A program made the translations under genes and the position numbers. The notes below the pieces were generated by a model, which was not told the DNA's origin, ran no database searches, and was given only the letters and a program-made list of their open reading frames with translations. Of a DNA stretch of 64,000 nt, positions 62,027-64,000 are shown one piece after another. This DNA comes from Rhizobiales bacterium SYSU XM002 (GTDB taxonomy: Bacteria; Pseudomonadota; Alphaproteobacteria; Rhizobiales; Beijerinckiaceae): positions 124,001-188,000 of the forward strand of contig VWVY01000004.1 in NCBI GenBank assembly GCA_009846685.1. Reading direction: 5' to 3'. Position 1 is the stretch's first letter; every line of letters begins with the position of its first letter.

Positions 62027-63586
62027 TCAATCGATCGGCAGAGTCACGTAGCGGAGCGTCCCCTGCGGCCCGGAGGCAACGTAGAACAGAGCACGCTTCT
62101 GGCCCTGCTTGCGCAATTCGTCGAGCCGCTTGCGGATATCTCCAGCCGTGCTGACCTTCTCGCGCTGCACCTCGACGATCACGTCGCCGGCCGAGACCCG
62201 GCGTTCCGCCGCGATCGAATTCGGATCGACATTGAGGATCACCACGCCCTCGACACCATCCTTGACGTTGAAGCGGCGGCGGGTGTCATCGTTGAGCGGC
62301 GCGACCTCGAGACCGAGCACCTTCGGCGAATTGCCCGCATTCGGCGTCTCGGCCGTTGCGGAGGCCTTCTGTGGCGCTTCATTGAGACGGCCAAGCACGA
62401 CCTTGCGGACGATTTCCTTGCCCCCGCGCATGACCAGAACCTCGACCTCCTTGCCGATCGGGGTCTGCGCGACGATGCGCGGCAGATCGTTCGAGCGGCG
62501 GATATCGCGGCCGTCGAACTTGACGATCACGTCCTCGCGCTCGAAGCCTGCGCTCTTGGCCGGGCCGTTGTCATCGACATTGATGACCATCGCGCCGCGC
62601 GCCTTGCCGATCTTGAGCGCTTCGGCGGTGTCCTCGTCGACGTCCTGAATGGCAACGCCCAGCCAGCCGCGGCGGGTCTCGCCGAATTGCTTGAGCTGGT
62701 CGATCACCGGCACGGCGATGGAGGCCGGCACCGAGAACCCGATACCGATCGAACCACCCGAGGGCGAAATGATCGCGGTATTGATGCCCACCACATCGCC
62801 GTCGAGGTTGAAGAGCGGGCCGCCGGAGTTGCCCTTGTTGATCGCCGCATCGGTCTGGATGAAGCTGTCGTAGGGGCCCGAGCGGATATTGCGCTGCTTC
62901 GCGGAAACAATACCAGCCGAAACCGAGCCGCCGAAGCCGAACGGGTTGCCGATGGCGACCACCCATTCGCCGATGCGAAGCTTGTCGCTGTCACCGAACT
63001 TGACGGCCTTGAGCGGCTTGTCGGACTTCACCTTGAGAACGGCGATATCGGTCTTCTCGTCCTTGCCGACGACATCGGCCTTGAGTTCGGTGCCGTCGTT
63101 GAACACGACAACGATCTCGTTCGCGTCCTTGATGACGTGGTTGTTGGTCACCACCGTGCCGCCGGCATCGATCACGAAGCCCGAGCCGAGCGAGGATGAG
63201 CGCTGCTGCGGACCGCTCGGCGGTGCGCCGTTCGGCCCCTGCCCGCGACGGTTGAAGAACTCGTTGAACAAATCCTCGAAAGGCGAGCCCGGCGGCAGGT
63301 TCGGCATCGGCACCGCACGCTGTGCGATCTTCTGCGTCGCCTTGATGTTGACCACCGCATCGATCACGCGTTCCGAGACATCGGCGATCGTCTCCGGGCC
63401 ACGCGCCTGCGCCATCGCCGGGAAAAGAACGACGAACGAGAGTGCAAGCGCACCGGTCATCCGCGTGATGGCGCCGGCAAGGCCGCGCCGGGGCACCGCA
63501 TGTTCCGGTGTGAACTGGTCATGATGGTCCCGAACGAGTTCGGCCTGGTGAGCTGACACCAACTGAGTTGACATGGGGGTCCTCAT
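62027..63586 (-). CDS. degP: Periplasmic Do-type serine protease (DegP/MucD)
   Basis: Envelope quality-control protease of 519 residues. A signal/anchor helix at about 42-60 (MTGALALSFVVLFPAMAQA) precedes the trypsin-like domain with H150 (TNNHVIKD), D180 (TDIAVLKV) and S254 (GNSGGPL). Two PDZ domains follow (GWLGVAIQDV, and the second near EVAPLNDDTRRRF). The ATG at 63586 with GAGGAG upstream is preferred; the frame runs to 63835. The DUF2065 gene lies just upstream. Confidence 0.95.
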   Translation of the reverse strand: MRTPMSTQLVSAHQAELVRDHHDQFTPEHAVPRRGLAGAITRMTGALALSFVVLFPAMAQARGPETIADVSERVIDAVVNIKATQKIAQRAVPMPNLPPGSPFEDLFNEFFNRRGQGPNGAPPSGPQQRSSSLGSGFVIDAGGTVVTNNHVIKDANEIVVVFNDGTELKADVVGKDEKTDIAVLKVKSDKPLKAVKFGDSDKLRIGEWVVAIGNPFGFGGSVSAGIVSAKQRNIRSGPYDSFIQTDAAINKGNSGGPLFNLDGDVVGINTAIISPSGGSIGIGFSVPASIAVPVIDQLKQFGETRRGWLGVAIQDVDEDTAEALKIGKARGAMVINVDDNGPAKSAGFEREDVIVKFDGRDIRRSNDLPRIVAQTPIGKEVEVLVMRGGKEIVRKVVLGRLNEAPQKASATAETPNAGNSPKVLGLEVAPLNDDTRRRFNVKDGVEGVVILNVDPNSIAAERRVSAGDVIVEVQREKVSTAGDIRKRLDELRKQGQKRALFYVASGPQGTLRYVTLPID

Positions 63587-63678
63587 ATCTCTCCTCATTG
63601 CATCGCCGCCCGCGATGCCGTGATAACAATGCAACAAATGCGGCACAAACACGACGAAATCTTCACCGGCTTCGGCCT

Positions 63679-63885
63679 TCACAACAGGTTGAACGCGGGA
63701 AAGCCCTTGCCGACCCAGACGAGAAAAATCCCGACGAGCGCGGACGCGAATCCGAGCGTCCTCAAAAGCTTCTCCGGTGCCTCGGCGGCATCGCGCATCG
63801 CCTTGCGCATTGCGGCGGGAAAGGCGGCGAAACAAAGCCCCTCGATCGCGAGCATGAGTGCCAGCGCCGTCAGCAATTCCCGCAT
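63679..63885 (-). CDS. DUF2065 family small membrane protein
   Basis: A 68-residue protein with two hydrophobic helices (residues 2-22 and about 44-60), starting MRELLTALALMLAIEGLCFAAFP. In many proteobacteria this gene sits between hflC and a Do protease gene, as it does before degP here, so hflK-hflC may lie just beyond the window end. The ATG at 63885 is preferred over codons further upstream. Function unknown. Confidence 0.85.
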   Translation of the reverse strand: MRELLTALALMLAIEGLCFAAFPAAMRKAMRDAAEAPEKLLRTLGFASALVGIFLVWVGKGFPAFNLL

Positions 63886-64000
63886 CGGCCTCCCCTTCCC
63901 GCCGGATGCGCGAACATCGAGGTCGCGCATCCGTCGCGTTTCCAGTCGGCGCACCTGCTTCTTTTCCTGCCCATGCGGCAGGCCGGCAGGGTCGTCCGGC

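Noticed and set aside
63886-64000. 3' end of hflC
   Set aside because: Synteny suggests hflC is near, but I could not identify a frame with an HflC-like C-terminus and stop in this stretch, so no gene is called.

Overview
This 64 kb window reads as chromosomal DNA of a GC-rich alphaproteobacterium, most likely of the order Hyphomicrobiales (Rhizobiales). The reasons are an Omp25/31-type outer-membrane protein, a giant coiled-coil membrane protein like the Growth Pole Ring (GPR) protein of polar-growing rhizobia, a YcjX/YcjF pair, a DUF2065-degP junction, a dispersed palindromic repeat of rhizobial type, and near-complete coding packing on both strands. I saw no IS element, prophage, CRISPR array or rRNA. 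This is housekeeping and metabolic backbone, and its most notable content is regulatory.

Layout. 0-5 kb: flagellar hook genes on the minus strand (two tandem flgE paralogues, flgK, start of flgL); each flgE has its own sigma-54-like promoter. 5-12.5 kb: YcjX/YcjF, a SixA-like phosphatase, a universal stress protein, an MFS carrier, a CcdA-type membrane protein, a [2Fe-2S] ferredoxin and an Hpt protein. 12.8-17.5 kb: the GPR-like protein (about 1555 aa). 17.6-21.6 kb: a four-gene Mla/MCE lipid transport operon. 21.7-23.8 kb: a CheZ-like phosphatase and a DMT exporter. 23.8-27.2 kb: a TPP riboswitch controlling thiM-thiE-thiD and a TRAP-type binding protein. 27.2-33.5 kb: a ferredoxin, an XRE/cupin regulator, two cytochromes c, an orphan molybdenum hydroxylase large subunit, a rhodanese and a metallo-beta-lactamase-fold protein. 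33.7-40 kb: a polyprenyl glycosylphosphotransferase, an Omp, an Idh/MocA and AroE-like pair, tRNA-Lys(CTT), a ROK kinase and a DUF2161 protein. 40-42 kb: leuA with a leucine-rich leader ORF. 42-52 kb: small secreted proteins, Nudix, PhzF, a helix-hairpin-helix protein, pdxY, a NitT/TauT-type ABC transporter, an EEP-family enzyme and Amt. 52-58.4 kb: a branched-chain amino acid cluster (ilvC, tetR, lysE-type exporter, ilvH, threonine dehydratase, ilvB) headed by a leader-peptide attenuator. 58.5-64 kb: a GGDEF protein, miaA, serB, degP and DUF2065.

The genes form several coherent circuits. Branched-chain amino acid synthesis (leuA, ilvB, ilvH, ilvC, a threonine dehydratase and a candidate exporter) appears to be sensed at the RNA level through two leader ORFs rich in Leu/Ile/Val codons. 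Thiamine salvage (thiMED) is under a TPP riboswitch whose 3' end contains the ribosome-binding site, and an orphan solute-binding protein is tied into the same transcript. Cell-surface and polarity functions (GPR-like protein, Mla system, Omp, sugar transferase) are spread through the window, and two of their upstream regions hold TTAA-spaced motifs resembling CtrA sites. Convergent genes are packed so tightly that stop codons, terminators and even coding ends are shared.
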